DNA of 64,000 bases, taken from Segatella oris. GTDB taxonomy: Bacteria > Bacteroidota > Bacteroidia > Bacteroidales > Bacteroidaceae. The stretch is from the NCBI RefSeq assembly GCF_900637655.1, contig NZ_LR134384.1, forward strand, positions 496,001-560,000, given 5' to 3'. Under the pieces are notes generated by a model. The model did not search any database, was not told where the DNA came from, and was given only the letters and a program-made list of their open reading frames with translations. A program made the position numbers and the translations under genes. Of the stretch, positions 27,267 through 38,892 are shown piece after piece (positions within the stretch are counted from its first letter, which is position 1; every line of letters begins with the position of its first letter).

Positions 27267-28718
27267 ATGAAAAAGTATATTCTTGCCAGCTTGGCTTTCG
27301 CAACATTGCTTTCTGGCTGTAACAGCAACGAATGGGACGTCACAAGTGACCTTTCAGTGGATAAAACTGATCCGACAATTGGGCTTACTCCTGTTGCAGA
27401 AAAACCCGGAATGGACTATGCTCCGCTTTATTGGAGTCTCTATGGCAACCTGTATGACCAGGAACAAGCAAGGTCTTTCCCTAACATTTTCACCCCCAAC
27501 GATTGGGATACAGCCATTGATTATGTAGCCACTAACCTCAAACCTTATGGTTATGATATGCTTGTGACCGATGGTTTTGCATCGATGAGTGGTGAGAATG
27601 GCTATATGACACGTTATAGTCACACCCAGAAAGACAACAATTCTCCTGAAGTTCGTCTCTCAGATATCGTTGCAAAGTTGAGTGCCAAAGGCTTAAAGCT
27701 CGGCGTTTATGATAGTCCTTTCTGGCTGCATTACGACAATGGAGACGCTGTTATCCCTGGAACAGACGGGATAAAGGTTAGTAGTTTGCGCTTCAATCCT
27801 AAGACAGACAAGGTTCTTCACCCTGAAAAAGAAGACTACTTCTGGTGGGTTAACACCTCACATCCAGGCGCAGAACAGTTCTTTGAGGGCTTCTTTAAGC
27901 ACTATGCAGACTTAGGTGTGCACTTCGTTCGTATGGACTTCCTCTCTTGGTACGAGGATGGCATGAACTATACTGACGTGATTGATAAGGGATATGGACG
28001 CGAAAACTATGTTCGTGGCATGCAATGGATTTGCAAATATGCCCAGAAATATGGTGTATATGTATCGCTTGTAATGCCTCATTTGAAAGATAATGCCATC
28101 ATAGAAAAGTATGCTGGCAACATGGTTCGTATTGATGCAGACGCTTTAAAGGGTGGATGGTTCCGCTTTTCAGAAAACAATCGCGGTAATATTCGTGGCG
28201 GTTGGCCAAACTCAGAGACTGCTTTCGACGGCTTTGTCAACTGGTCAAAGATCTCAGGTCGCAAGAAAATACGTCTTGATGGCGACTTCATTCGCATAGG
28301 TTCTTACGCAAACGACGATGAGAAGATGAGCGTTGTATCACTTCCTTTGATGGCCGGTGGCCCAGTTGCAGCTACAGATATGCCGACTGGTCATGACCTT
28401 TCATTCTTCCAGAACGCTGAACTCTTGGCGTTACAAAAGGATGGTTTCGTCGGACTACCAGTCGCTCGAGACCTTTGGAACACTGATGGTGAGATGTGGT
28501 ATGGCCAGATGAAGGACGGCAGTTGGGTCATAGGACTCTTCAACCGCAGTGCAGATACAGCCTTACGCAGCTTAGAACTCTCAAAGATTGGACTCACTGG
28601 AACTTGGAATGTGCGTGATCTTTGGAAGCATGCAGATGAAGGAAAGGTCAGTGAAAAGATAGAAGCTTCAGTGCCTTCTCATGGTTGTAAGATTGTGAAG
28701 TTAACGAAAGCAAACTGA
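27267..28718 (+). CDS. GH27-like (clan GH-D) glycoside hydrolase, lipoprotein
   Basis: 483 aa with a lipobox (ATLLSGC). The TIM barrel shows LYWSLYGNLY, LKPYGYDMLVTDGF, KGLKLGVYDSPFW, then HFVRMDFLSWYEDG, where D224 fits the clan-D nucleophile. NMVRIDAD gives R288xxxD292, the family acid/base pattern. A C-terminal beta domain follows (WVIGLFNRSADTALRSLELS). GH27 includes alpha-galactosidases and isomaltodextranases; in a PUL with SusE/F and a SusB-type GH97, an alpha-glucan (dextran-like) substrate is inferred. Family assignment is by motif, not a search. Confidence 0.7.
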   Translation: MKKYILASLAFATLLSGCNSNEWDVTSDLSVDKTDPTIGLTPVAEKPGMDYAPLYWSLYGNLYDQEQARSFPNIFTPNDWDTAIDYVATNLKPYGYDMLVTDGFASMSGENGYMTRYSHTQKDNNSPEVRLSDIVAKLSAKGLKLGVYDSPFWLHYDNGDAVIPGTDGIKVSSLRFNPKTDKVLHPEKEDYFWWVNTSHPGAEQFFEGFFKHYADLGVHFVRMDFLSWYEDGMNYTDVIDKGYGRENYVRGMQWICKYAQKYGVYVSLVMPHLKDNAIIEKYAGNMVRIDADALKGGWFRFSENNRGNIRGGWPNSETAFDGFVNWSKISGRKKIRLDGDFIRIGSYANDDEKMSVVSLPLMAGGPVAATDMPTGHDLSFFQNAELLALQKDGFVGLPVARDLWNTDGEMWYGQMKDGSWVIGLFNRSADTALRSLELSKIGLTGTWNVRDLWKHADEGKVSEKIEASVPSHGCKIVKLTKAN

Positions 28719-28752
28719 TAAGGCTTAGAGATTACGACTTGGGTGCATAGTA

Positions 28753-30174
28753 ATGAAATACAACCTGTTATTATTGATTGCTTTGATTCTCGTGGTCTTG
28801 CCTGCTAAAGGCCACGTGATTGACGAGGAAGGAGCGCCTTCCTCGTCAACAAATCAAAGGCTATCGGCCAACCATTCGCTTCGAGCGCCCCTCTATTGGA
28901 GCGTATATGAGCACTGCTGGTTAAAGGAAAAGGCGGGTGAACAGCATATAGACATCACGCAAGCTCAATGGGATTCCATTATAAACTGGGTCGCAACAAA
29001 TCTCAAACCCTATGGTTATGAGATGATATGTACCGATGGTTTTATCCCTATGTTGGCTGAAAACGGCGCGCCATATATGACGCGTTACGGCAGCATTACA
29101 CTCAAAGAGCTCATCAAGAAGTGTAAGGCTAAGGGGTTGAAAGTGGGTGTTTATGACAATCCTCTATGGATTCATGGCGACGATTCGGTTCATGTCAGAG
29201 GCACAAAAGATGTTACTATTGGCGATCTTCGTTATCGTTCGAGCGACAAGGTGCTTCATAAGGACACAACAGATCGCTGGTTTTCGTGGGTCGTTGTTAC
29301 GCGTCCGGGAGCCAAAGCCTATATAGATGGCTTCTTCAAACACTATCATGACCTTGGTGTTGACTTCATTCGGATGGATTTTCTGAGTTGGTATGAAGAT
29401 GGTTTTGACCGGAATATGGGTCGCGTTGGCCGTGGATATGGTCGTGATTCCTATGCGTTGGCGTTGCAATATATCTGTGAATCAGCCCGTAAATACGGTG
29501 TTTTCACGTCGTTGGTGATGCCACATCTCTATGAGAAAGCTATGCTTGAAGCGCGTTATGGCAATATGATTAGGGTGGTAGCCGACACAGGTGATGGTGG
29601 TTGGAAGCACTTTTCAGCGGCTCATCGCGGTCAGTTCTTTCCCACATGGCCCAATTATGACAACATGTTTGATGGCTTTATCTATTGGTCTTCGCTATCA
29701 GACAGGGACAAAATCATCTTAGATGGTGATTTCACTCGGCTCAATACGTTTGCCAATGCCAATGAAATGGAGAGCGTAATCTCGTTACAATTGCTCGCCG
29801 GTGGCCCCATTGCAGTGGCTGATCTCCCATCGTCGATAGGCAATCGCGTGTCTTTTTATCAGAATAAAGAACTGCTTCGACTCAACAAAGAGCGTTTTGT
29901 CGGCAAACCTTTATCCGTTGATCATCGCGATGTTCGCAGTCAGATTTGGGCCGGAAAGCTTACAGATGGCAGCTGGATTATAGGCTTTTTCAATCGCGAA
30001 GACACGCCCCAAGTAAGACAAATAGACTTTCGTCAGCTCGGCTTAAAAGGCAAATGGCGCATCAGAGACATGTGGAAACACACTGACGAACGCCCCGATG
30101 AGGCCTATCAAGTGACGCTTGCGCCACATGCATGCAAGGTAATTCATCTGACGAAAGCAACGAAAAGTCGTTGA
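28753..30174 (+). CDS. GH27-like glycoside hydrolase, paralogue of the previous gene
   Basis: 473 aa with a signal peptide (LVVLPAKG) but no lipobox, so probably periplasmic, unlike its lipoprotein sister. It shares the whole architecture: LYWSVYEHCW, LKPYGYEMICTDGF, KGLKVGVYDNPLW, DFIRMDFLSWYEDG (D209, nucleophile) and NMIRVVAD (R274xxxD278, acid/base). It starts 34 nt after the upstream gene. The pair probably arose by tandem duplication, one copy working at the cell surface and the other in the periplasm. Confidence 0.7.
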   Translation: MKYNLLLLIALILVVLPAKGHVIDEEGAPSSSTNQRLSANHSLRAPLYWSVYEHCWLKEKAGEQHIDITQAQWDSIINWVATNLKPYGYEMICTDGFIPMLAENGAPYMTRYGSITLKELIKKCKAKGLKVGVYDNPLWIHGDDSVHVRGTKDVTIGDLRYRSSDKVLHKDTTDRWFSWVVVTRPGAKAYIDGFFKHYHDLGVDFIRMDFLSWYEDGFDRNMGRVGRGYGRDSYALALQYICESARKYGVFTSLVMPHLYEKAMLEARYGNMIRVVADTGDGGWKHFSAAHRGQFFPTWPNYDNMFDGFIYWSSLSDRDKIILDGDFTRLNTFANANEMESVISLQLLAGGPIAVADLPSSIGNRVSFYQNKELLRLNKERFVGKPLSVDHRDVRSQIWAGKLTDGSWIIGFFNREDTPQVRQIDFRQLGLKGKWRIRDMWKHTDERPDEAYQVTLAPHACKVIHLTKATKSR

Positions 30175-30348
30175 CATCTCAATAGAAAATAATATAGTTA
30201 TCACTCAATAGCGGAGATAGCCATAGGTTTGTTATGGCATCTTCTGCCTACAATAAAGGATAAAAGATTGTTCATTTTCAATGTAAAGCCAGTGTTGTGC
30301 TTTGCAAAAGAGAGTTGAACTTACTGAAATTTAATTAGGAAATAGTAA

Positions 30349-32502
<2,154 letters not shown>

Positions 32503-32530
32503 GTTTTAGGAAGATAGGAATTCATAGAAA

Positions 32531-32570
32531 AGAAGTAGGGAACGGACGGTGCATCTGCCTCCCTACTTCT
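32531..32570 (+). terminator. Terminator at the end of PUL 1
   Basis: AGAAGTAGGGA (32531-32541) pairs perfectly with TCCCTACTTCT (32560-32570), 29 nt after the GH97 stop codon. Confidence 0.7.
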
Positions 32571-32633
32571 TGCATTTCTGAGCCAACCGTGTAAAAACTT
32601 GATTTATAAGGACTTACAATCTCATTCATTTCA

Positions 32634-32743
32634 ATGAATGATTTGCGTCATTATACACGATAATCTCTGTCATATTGCGCGGTAAAATGAATGGAATTAC
32701 AACGCAATCTGACTGATATTAGAACGTAGCATGTAAGTTGTTG
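32634..32743. repeat. 22-bp phased repeat array E (5 units)
   Basis: Units start at 32634, 32656, 32678, 32700 and 32722. Their cores are TGCGTCA, TCTGTCA, TGAATGG, TGACTGA and TGTAAGT: good register but more decay than arrays B, C and G. It lies between PUL 1 and the convergent PanE-like gene; the rest of this 380-bp spacer holds only the terminator. Confidence 0.7.
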
Positions 32744-32882
32744 GTTATCAAGTTGGTATCCTACTGCATGGAACGCCTGTCTTTCGGTATTCCTAACTGC
32801 ACTTTCACGCACTGTAATTTCCATGCAGCGATGGGCTGACAACGACGGAATGGGGCTCAGAAAATAGTGGAGGAACTGTCGT

Positions 32883-33848
32883 TTAGGGCTGCATATACCG
32901 CTCCACATTGTCATTGAAGATAGGGCATTCAACCGACTGAGCCTTCCCCTCACGGTAGACAAGGCGGCAAACATGGAGCAGATCGGGCACATTGGCATGC
33001 AGCAACATGATCTGACGCGTCAGGATTTGGGTGGCAAACATGCGCTTCATCAGGGGCGCGGAAAGCCAAACGGGGAGTCTAAACGGGAGCACTTCGCTCC
33101 TGTAATGGCGCAAGTTGACGCCCCGACCGACTACAATCTTCATACATTCGCGCACCGTCAGCACCGCACGGCGCAGGAGATGGGTGCTGTCCATCAGCCT
33201 TTGCACGCACTCGTCTGCCCGCTTTGGGTCGGCTTCGGCAAGGGCAATGATAGTCGAAATCACACCGGCATTGATGCTCATATGCAACCAAATCCACTCT
33301 AACATGTCGTGGGGGCACTCGCTTTTTATGCCGGATTGGAGGAAAGAACGGGTGATGTCGTCGTAGTTTTCGACAGAGGTTCGCTCGCGGGATTCAAGCA
33401 TAATGTGGTCGAAAACCACGCTTTCCAGTCGGCAATCTGCCTTGTTCAATCGTCCTCCTGCAACGGGATAGCCCAACAGATAAGGCCTTCCGGCCATGAT
33501 ATGTTCAATATGTTCGCGGCTTTCCCATACGCCGCAGAAGAGCAATATCGTTCCTTCGAAGCGGTTGTCGCGAAGGGTTTCGAGCGCTTCTTCAAGGCGG
33601 AGGGACGACAGACTGACGATGATGAAGTCGTAACGGCTGCCGGGTATGGCGCGAGTTATAGGATAATGGTCTTCCTTTTGCTGCCCTTTCTTGTCATGGC
33701 GACCGTCGAGCAGCGACACAGAAAGGCTTTCGGTGGCATGGTTCTGCGACGTGGGACGAATGTAATGTGCCACGTCGTGCCCGCTTTTCCGTAAGATATA
33801 GCCATACGTAGAGCCGATGACACCGAGCCCGAGGATTAATATTTTCAC
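32883..33848 (-). CDS. PanE/ApbA-like 2-dehydropantoate 2-reductase family protein
   Basis: 321 aa. The Rossmann dinucleotide motif GLGVIGSTYG (GxGxxGxxxG) starts at residue 7. The ketopantoate reductase-like C-terminal helical domain follows (WIWLHMSINAGVISTIIALA and later helices). Sequence outside the nucleotide-binding region is divergent, and the family includes many uncharacterised dehydrogenases, so a true pantothenate role is uncertain. It is an isolated gene; TACCTTTA at 33886-33893 on the minus strand is a one-mismatch -7 box. Confidence 0.7.
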   Translation of the reverse strand: MKILILGLGVIGSTYGYILRKSGHDVAHYIRPTSQNHATESLSVSLLDGRHDKKGQQKEDHYPITRAIPGSRYDFIIVSLSSLRLEEALETLRDNRFEGTILLFCGVWESREHIEHIMAGRPYLLGYPVAGGRLNKADCRLESVVFDHIMLESRERTSVENYDDITRSFLQSGIKSECPHDMLEWIWLHMSINAGVISTIIALAEADPKRADECVQRLMDSTHLLRRAVLTVRECMKIVVGRGVNLRHYRSEVLPFRLPVWLSAPLMKRMFATQILTRQIMLLHANVPDLLHVCRLVYREGKAQSVECPIFNDNVERYMQP

Positions 33849-34014
33849 GCGAATATAGCTTTAATAATGAAGAAAATTCACACTGTAAAGGTAGTCATTC
33901 GACAAAGAATATCAGATTTGTCAATCGAAAAAATAACATTATTTCAAACAAGTGGTCAGTCGAAATACCAAAAACCGAGTAATAAAACAAGGTATGTCGG
34001 GCCGTCACAGATTG

Positions 34015-34026
34015 CCTATTAATAGG
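34015..34026. promoter_or_regulatory. 12-bp palindrome upstream of the TonB receptor
   Basis: CCTATTAATAGG is a perfect palindrome centred about 35 bp before the receptor's -7 box. It is a candidate operator for metal, haem or other control; no regulator is identified. Confidence 0.4.
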
Positions 34027-34050
34027 TATTGTCAATAGAAAATTTCTTTA

Positions 34051-34058
34051 TACCTTTG
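34051..34058 (+). promoter_or_regulatory. -7 box of the TonB receptor promoter
   Basis: TACCTTTG, 44 nt before the ATG at 34102. Confidence 0.6.
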
Positions 34059-34101
34059 CATTCGCAAACAAAATAAAAATCAAATTAAACTTCTTTATGT
34101 T

Positions 34102-36458
34102 ATGAAAAGAAAGATTGTTTTATTCATCATGGCACTCTTGTGTGCCCTTCCAATGTTCTCAGAAACGGGAGAAAGCATGGATAAGAAACAAACGGATGCC
34201 AACGTCTACGGTCATGTTATTGAGTTGAAGACGGGCGAACATTTGGCTTATGTGATAGTATCAGTAAAAGGAACAACGCTTTCCACGACTACAGATGCTA
34301 CCGGACATTACTATATGAAGAACCTTCCTGTCGGCAAATATGTAATCGAAGTGAAGGCAATGGGATACAGAACAGTCACCCGGGAGATTGAAACGAAGAT
34401 GCATCAATCGCAGGAAGTGAACTTCACACTTACCGAAGATGCCATTGCTTTGGATGAAGTCGTACTGACTGCCAACCGTTCTCAGACCCTGAGACGTGAG
34501 GCCCCGGCTCTTGTCAACGTGCTCGATAATAAGCTTTTTGAGCAGACTAACGCCATGTGTATGGCTCAGGGACTCAACTTCCAGCCCGGAGTGCGCACGG
34601 AAGACAATTGCCAGAACTGTGGCTTCTCACAGGTGCGCATCAACGGACTTGACGGACATTATTCACAGATACTGATTGATTCACGCCCTGTTTTCACTTC
34701 GCTCAACGGCGTATATGGGCTTGAACAGATACCTTCTAATATGATTGAGCGCGTAGAAGTGGTGCGCGGTGGTGGCTCTGCACTTTATGGTGCATCGGCC
34801 ATTGGCGGCACAATCAATGTTATCACCAGGGAACCTATTCGTAATTCTGCCGAACTCAGCCACACAACCACATCCATTGAGGGGCGTGGAAAGTTTGAGA
34901 ACAACACGACAGCCAACGTTTCAGTAGTCAGCGAAGACGGCAAGACGGGCATCTATGTCTATGGACAACACCACTACAGACCAGGCTTCGACCACGACCG
35001 CGACGGCTATACCGAACTGCCACAGCTGCGCAATCAGACATTGGGATTAAGCTCTTTCTACAAGTTTAACCCTTATTCAAAGATCTCATTGCAGTATCAT
35101 AACATCAGCGAATTCCGCAGAGGAGGAAACAAATTAGACCTTGCGGCTCACGAATCCAATATCACAGAGCAGGGCGATCACGACATCAATGCAGCTAACT
35201 TGGGTTATGACTGGATGTCAAAAGACTATAAGGATCGTCTGAAAGCTTACTTCTCATTCAGCAACACCGTGCGTAAAAGCTACTATGGTGGTATAGGAGA
35301 AGGGAAGCCGGATGATATAGAAACCGCTTTGAAAGCCTATGGACGCACTACTGATTTGACTACAGTTACAGGCTTGCAGTATGTGCATCAGTTTGACAAA
35401 CTGCTCTTTATGCCTTCAGATCTGACACTCGGTGCAGAATATAATTATGACGCATTGAAAGACAAAATCATTGGTTACAACCATCTTTTAAACCAGAAGA
35501 CGAGGATATCGAGCGCCTATTTCCAGAACGAATGGAAGAACCAACAGTGGAGTTTGCTGTTGGGTGGACGCTTCGATAAACACAACCTAATCCATCATCT
35601 CATTTTCAGTTCAGTCCACGCGTAAACCTGCGTTATAACCCCACAGAAAACATCAATCTGCGTGCCAGTTACTCGAGTGGTTTCCGTGCTCCGCAAGCCT
35701 TTGATGAAGATCTTCACGTAGGTTTCGTGGGTGGAACTCGCCTTGTAACCCGCTTGGCTAAAGACTTGAAAGAAGAGCGTTCGCACAGTTTCAGTCTGTC
35801 GGCTGACCTTTATCAGACCATAGGAAGCGTGCAGACAAACTTCCTTGTCGAGGCTTTCTACACGCATCTGACGGATGTTTTTGCACTCAAAGCACTCAAT
35901 GAGAAAGACAGCGAGGGCAACAGTGTGCAGGAACGCTATAACGGAAGCGGAGCGAAAGTATTCGGGTTGAACCTTGAAGGCAAAGCTGCTTTCACGTCAT
36001 GGTTCCAACTTCAGGCCGGATTGACATTGCAACGAAGCCTTTATGACGAGCCTTTGGAGTGGGATGAAAAGGCTCCCAAGGTGAAGAAAATGATGCGTAC
36101 GCCTTCTGTCTATGGCTATTTCACGGCTTCACTGACCCCATTCAAGAACTTCTCTGCATCGCTTTCGGGCAATTACACGGGCAAGATGCTCGTAGGACAT
36201 GCCGAACATACGCTCGAAAATGACACTGTTGTAGATCCTGAAGCAGTGAATACGCCATCGTTCTTTGTGCTCAACACGAAGGTAGCCTACGACATTCCAA
36301 TCTCTAACTACGTTAAGTTGCAGGTGAATGGCGGTGTTCAGAACCTCACAAATGCTTATCAGAAGGACTTCGATAAGGGTTGGGGACGCGACTCAGCCTA
36401 TATCTATGGCCCAGGATTGCCACGTTGTTTCTTTGCAGGAATTAAGATTATCTATTAA
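34102..36458 (+). pseudogene. TonB-dependent receptor broken by a 5-bp duplication
   Basis: The first frame (34102-35625, 507 aa) has a signal peptide, a CarboxypepD_reg domain (VYGHVIELKTGEHLAYVIVS), the box LDEVVLTANRSQ, a plug (VRINGLDGHYSQILIDSRPV, YGASAIGGTINVITREP) and half a barrel. It then stops just after TTCAGTTCAG at 35605-35614. The rest of the barrel, to the terminal IKIIY, continues in another frame to 36458. Removing one TTCAG joins both parts into about 783 aa, reading IFSPRVNLRYNP across the joint. It is thus frameshifted: inactive, phase-variable, or a sequencing error. It resembles receptors for haem, iron or cobalamin rather than SusC. Confidence 0.85.
35605..35614 (+). 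repeat. Two tandem TTCAG copies at the receptor frameshift
   Basis: TTCAG occurs twice in direct succession (35605-35609, 35610-35614). One copy restores the reading frame; two copies end the protein at 35625. Confidence 0.85.
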
Positions 36459-36503
36459 ATAAAAGACAATATAAAATAGCTGATCTCAATTTGGAAAACA
36501 CAG

Positions 36504-36541
36504 CAAGGCCTTTCTCTTCATACTGAAGGGGAAGGCTTTTT
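36504..36541 (+). terminator. Terminator after the TonB receptor
   Basis: The left arm AAGGCCTTTCTCTTCA pairs imperfectly with TGAAGGGGAAGGCTTT, followed by a T-rich run, 46 nt after the receptor stop codon. Confidence 0.55.
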
Positions 36542-36696
36542 ATTTCATGGCTCGGTACATGATCAGGGCTGGATACACATAAATGAGGGAGCCAGAACAT
36601 CGTTCTTCTTCTTTCGAAGCATTGTCTTAGCGTTGCAGTTGAAAAGAAATTGATGATATATCACCCATATACGACGTTGTTTTCCCTATTTTTTTG

Positions 36697-36704
36697 TAAT
36701 TTTG
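36697..36704 (+). promoter_or_regulatory. -7 box of the uracil permease promoter
   Basis: TAATTTTG, 26 nt before the ATG at 36730. Confidence 0.55.
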
Positions 36705-36729
36705 CAAACGTAAAGTTATTCCTTAATTC

Positions 36730-37944
36730 ATGAATACAGAAAACTTATCTCTTGGGAAAAAGGTCGTTGTAGGCATACAGTTTTTGTTTGTTGCCTTTGG
36801 TGCAACCGTCCTCGTTCCAATATTAGTAGGCATTGATCCTGCTACAGCTTTGCTCACCGCCGGACTCGGAACGTTTATATTTCACTTTGTAACTAAAGGG
36901 CGAGTCCCCATATTCTTAGGTTCTTCTTTTGCTTTTATTGCACCGATTAATGTGGCTTCAGAGCAGTGGGGATTGGGCGGAGCATTGGCTGGATTGACGG
37001 CAGTTTCCGTGGTTTACTTTGGCATGAGTGCCCTTATAAAATGGCAAGGAAGAAAACTTCTTAACCGTATTTTCCCACCAGTTGTTATCGGGCCGGTCAT
37101 TATTCTGATTGGTCTTTCACTCTCGGAGACTGCTGTAAACATGGCAAAGTCTGATTGGTTGCTGGCTTTCAGTTCACTGTTCACGGCCATACTCGTGCTC
37201 ACTTTCGGCAAGGGGCTTATGAAACTCGTGCCTATTATCTCGGGGGTTGTCGTGGGATATATCGTTGCTTTGTGTATCGGCAAGGTCGACTTCTCGGGTG
37301 TTGTGGCTGCTTCCTGGTTCTCATTCCCTGTGAAATTCGATACGATTACACATTTCAGTTGGGCACCATTCCTGTATATGCTCCCTGTAGCTATTGCTCC
37401 TGTGTTAGAGCATATCGGTGATGTTTATGTGGTCAGTGCCGTGGCAAAGAAGGAGTTTGTGGTCAATCCGGGCCTTCATCGCACCATGCTTGGCGACGGA
37501 CTTGCCTGCCTTGCCTCTGCATTTTTAGGCGGGCCACCCGAAACAACCTATTCAGAAGTGACGGGTGCCATGTCGATAACCAAAGTGACAAGCCCTGCCG
37601 TAATCCGCATTTCGGCTGCGACAGCATTGTTTTTCTCGGTCATCGGCAAGCTCAGTGCCTTGCTTCAGAGCATACCGAAGGCTGTTCTTGGGGGGATTAT
37701 GCTATTGCTTTTCGGCACGATAGCAAGCGTCGGCATTCAAAACATGATGCAACGTAAAGTCGATATGAACGACACTCGCAACATCATTATCATCTCAGTG
37801 ATGCTTACCATGGGGCTTGGCGGCGCCGTGCTGTCAAGTGGAAACTTCGCCATTTCGGGCATAGGACTCTCTGCTATCGTGGGAGTTGTGCTGAATTTAG
37901 TGCTGCCCAAAATGAAAAAGACAGAGGAGAAGAAAGCAGAATAG
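36730..37944 (+). CDS. uraA: Uracil/xanthine permease (NCS2 family)
   Basis: 404 aa integral membrane protein with about 12-14 hydrophobic segments. Motifs of nucleobase-cation symporter 2 are clear: VAFGATVLVPILVGIDPATA, LGSSFAFIAPI and the signature EHIGDVYVVSAVAKKEF, then GDGLACLASAFLGGPPETTY (with ETTYSE, typical of the UraA branch). It imports uracil with protons across the inner membrane. The length is slightly short of the E. coli protein (429 aa). It stands as a single transcription unit, the KilA-N gene following by 62 nt. Confidence 0.92.
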   Translation: MNTENLSLGKKVVVGIQFLFVAFGATVLVPILVGIDPATALLTAGLGTFIFHFVTKGRVPIFLGSSFAFIAPINVASEQWGLGGALAGLTAVSVVYFGMSALIKWQGRKLLNRIFPPVVIGPVIILIGLSLSETAVNMAKSDWLLAFSSLFTAILVLTFGKGLMKLVPIISGVVVGYIVALCIGKVDFSGVVAASWFSFPVKFDTITHFSWAPFLYMLPVAIAPVLEHIGDVYVVSAVAKKEFVVNPGLHRTMLGDGLACLASAFLGGPPETTYSEVTGAMSITKVTSPAVIRISAATALFFSVIGKLSALLQSIPKAVLGGIMLLLFGTIASVGIQNMMQRKVDMNDTRNIIIISVMLTMGLGGAVLSSGNFAISGIGLSAIVGVVLNLVLPKMKKTEEKKAE

Positions 37945-38006
37945 CCTTAGCTTATCAGCACAGCAGGCGGCAGAAGCTTTCTAAAAAAATAACGTTTGAT
38001 GAAACA

Positions 38007-38813
38007 ATGGCAAAGATAGAAGTACAAAACACGCAAGTGAAAATCATTTCATATAACGATGCAGACTATATCTCCCTTACGGATTTAGCAAGGCACAAAA
38101 GTGATGAGCCATCTGCGGTCATAGCTAATTGGATGCGGAACAGAAATACTATAGAATATCTGGGCATTTGGGAACAGTTGTATAATCCATTGTTTAATCC
38201 CCTCGAATTCGAGGGGTTTAGAAAAGAAGCAGGCCTAAATGCATTTACACTCTCACCTCAAAAGTGGATAAATGCTACTCATGCAGTTGGAATTATCGCG
38301 AAATCCGGACGCTATGGAGGTACATATGCACACAAAGATATAGCCTTTAAGTTTGCTAGTTGGATTTCTGTTGAGTTTGAACTATACATCGTTAAGGAGT
38401 TTCAACGCCTGAAGGAAGAGGAACAGAAAAAGATTGGTTGGTCAGCAAAAAGAGAGTTGTCGAAAATCAACTATCGTATTCATACGGATGCAATCAAGCG
38501 AAATATTATTCCAGAAGAGGTTTCACCACAGCAAGCAAATACGATTTATGCCACTGAAGCAGATGTGTTGAACGTCGCAATGTTTGGCATAACAGCGCAT
38601 CAGTGGCGTCAGATGAATACTGAAAAGAAAGGAAATATCCGTGATTATGCAACTATAAACGAGTTGATTTGCCTCTCGAACATGGAAAATTTGAATGCAT
38701 TTTTCATTGATCAAGGGCTTCCACAGAGGGAAAGACTTATTAAACTAAATCAGATAGCTATTCAGCAGATGAAAGTACTTGAGAGTGGAAATGAACCTTT
38801 ATTACTAAAGTAA
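38007..38813 (+). CDS. KilA-N domain protein
   Basis: 268 aa. The KilA-N DNA-binding domain covers about residues 1-125: ISLTDLARHKS, VIANWMRNRNTIEYLGIWE, then WINATHAVGIIAKSGRYGGT and HKDIAFKFASWISVEFELYI. The C-terminal half (YATEADVLNVAMFGITAHQW) resembles the companion domain of Bacteroidetes KilA-N proteins. These are often phage- or mobile-element-derived; their targets are unknown. No other phage gene is present, so it is either an orphan remnant or a domesticated regulator. Confidence 0.88.
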   Translation: MAKIEVQNTQVKIISYNDADYISLTDLARHKSDEPSAVIANWMRNRNTIEYLGIWEQLYNPLFNPLEFEGFRKEAGLNAFTLSPQKWINATHAVGIIAKSGRYGGTYAHKDIAFKFASWISVEFELYIVKEFQRLKEEEQKKIGWSAKRELSKINYRIHTDAIKRNIIPEEVSPQQANTIYATEADVLNVAMFGITAHQWRQMNTEKKGNIRDYATINELICLSNMENLNAFFIDQGLPQRERLIKLNQIAIQQMKVLESGNEPLLLK

Positions 38814-38892
38814 TATGGTCTTCAGCCTGTTTCCATAGCTGAACAACAATCATTAAACTTGAAGATCAACCCTTGGTAAACCGCGAATTACA

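Noticed and set aside
33309..33794. 161-aa plus-strand frame
   Set aside because: Antisense shadow of the PanE-like gene.
35727..36458. Second receptor frame as an independent gene
   Set aside because: It begins mid-barrel without signal peptide or promoter and continues the upstream receptor exactly when one TTCAG is removed.
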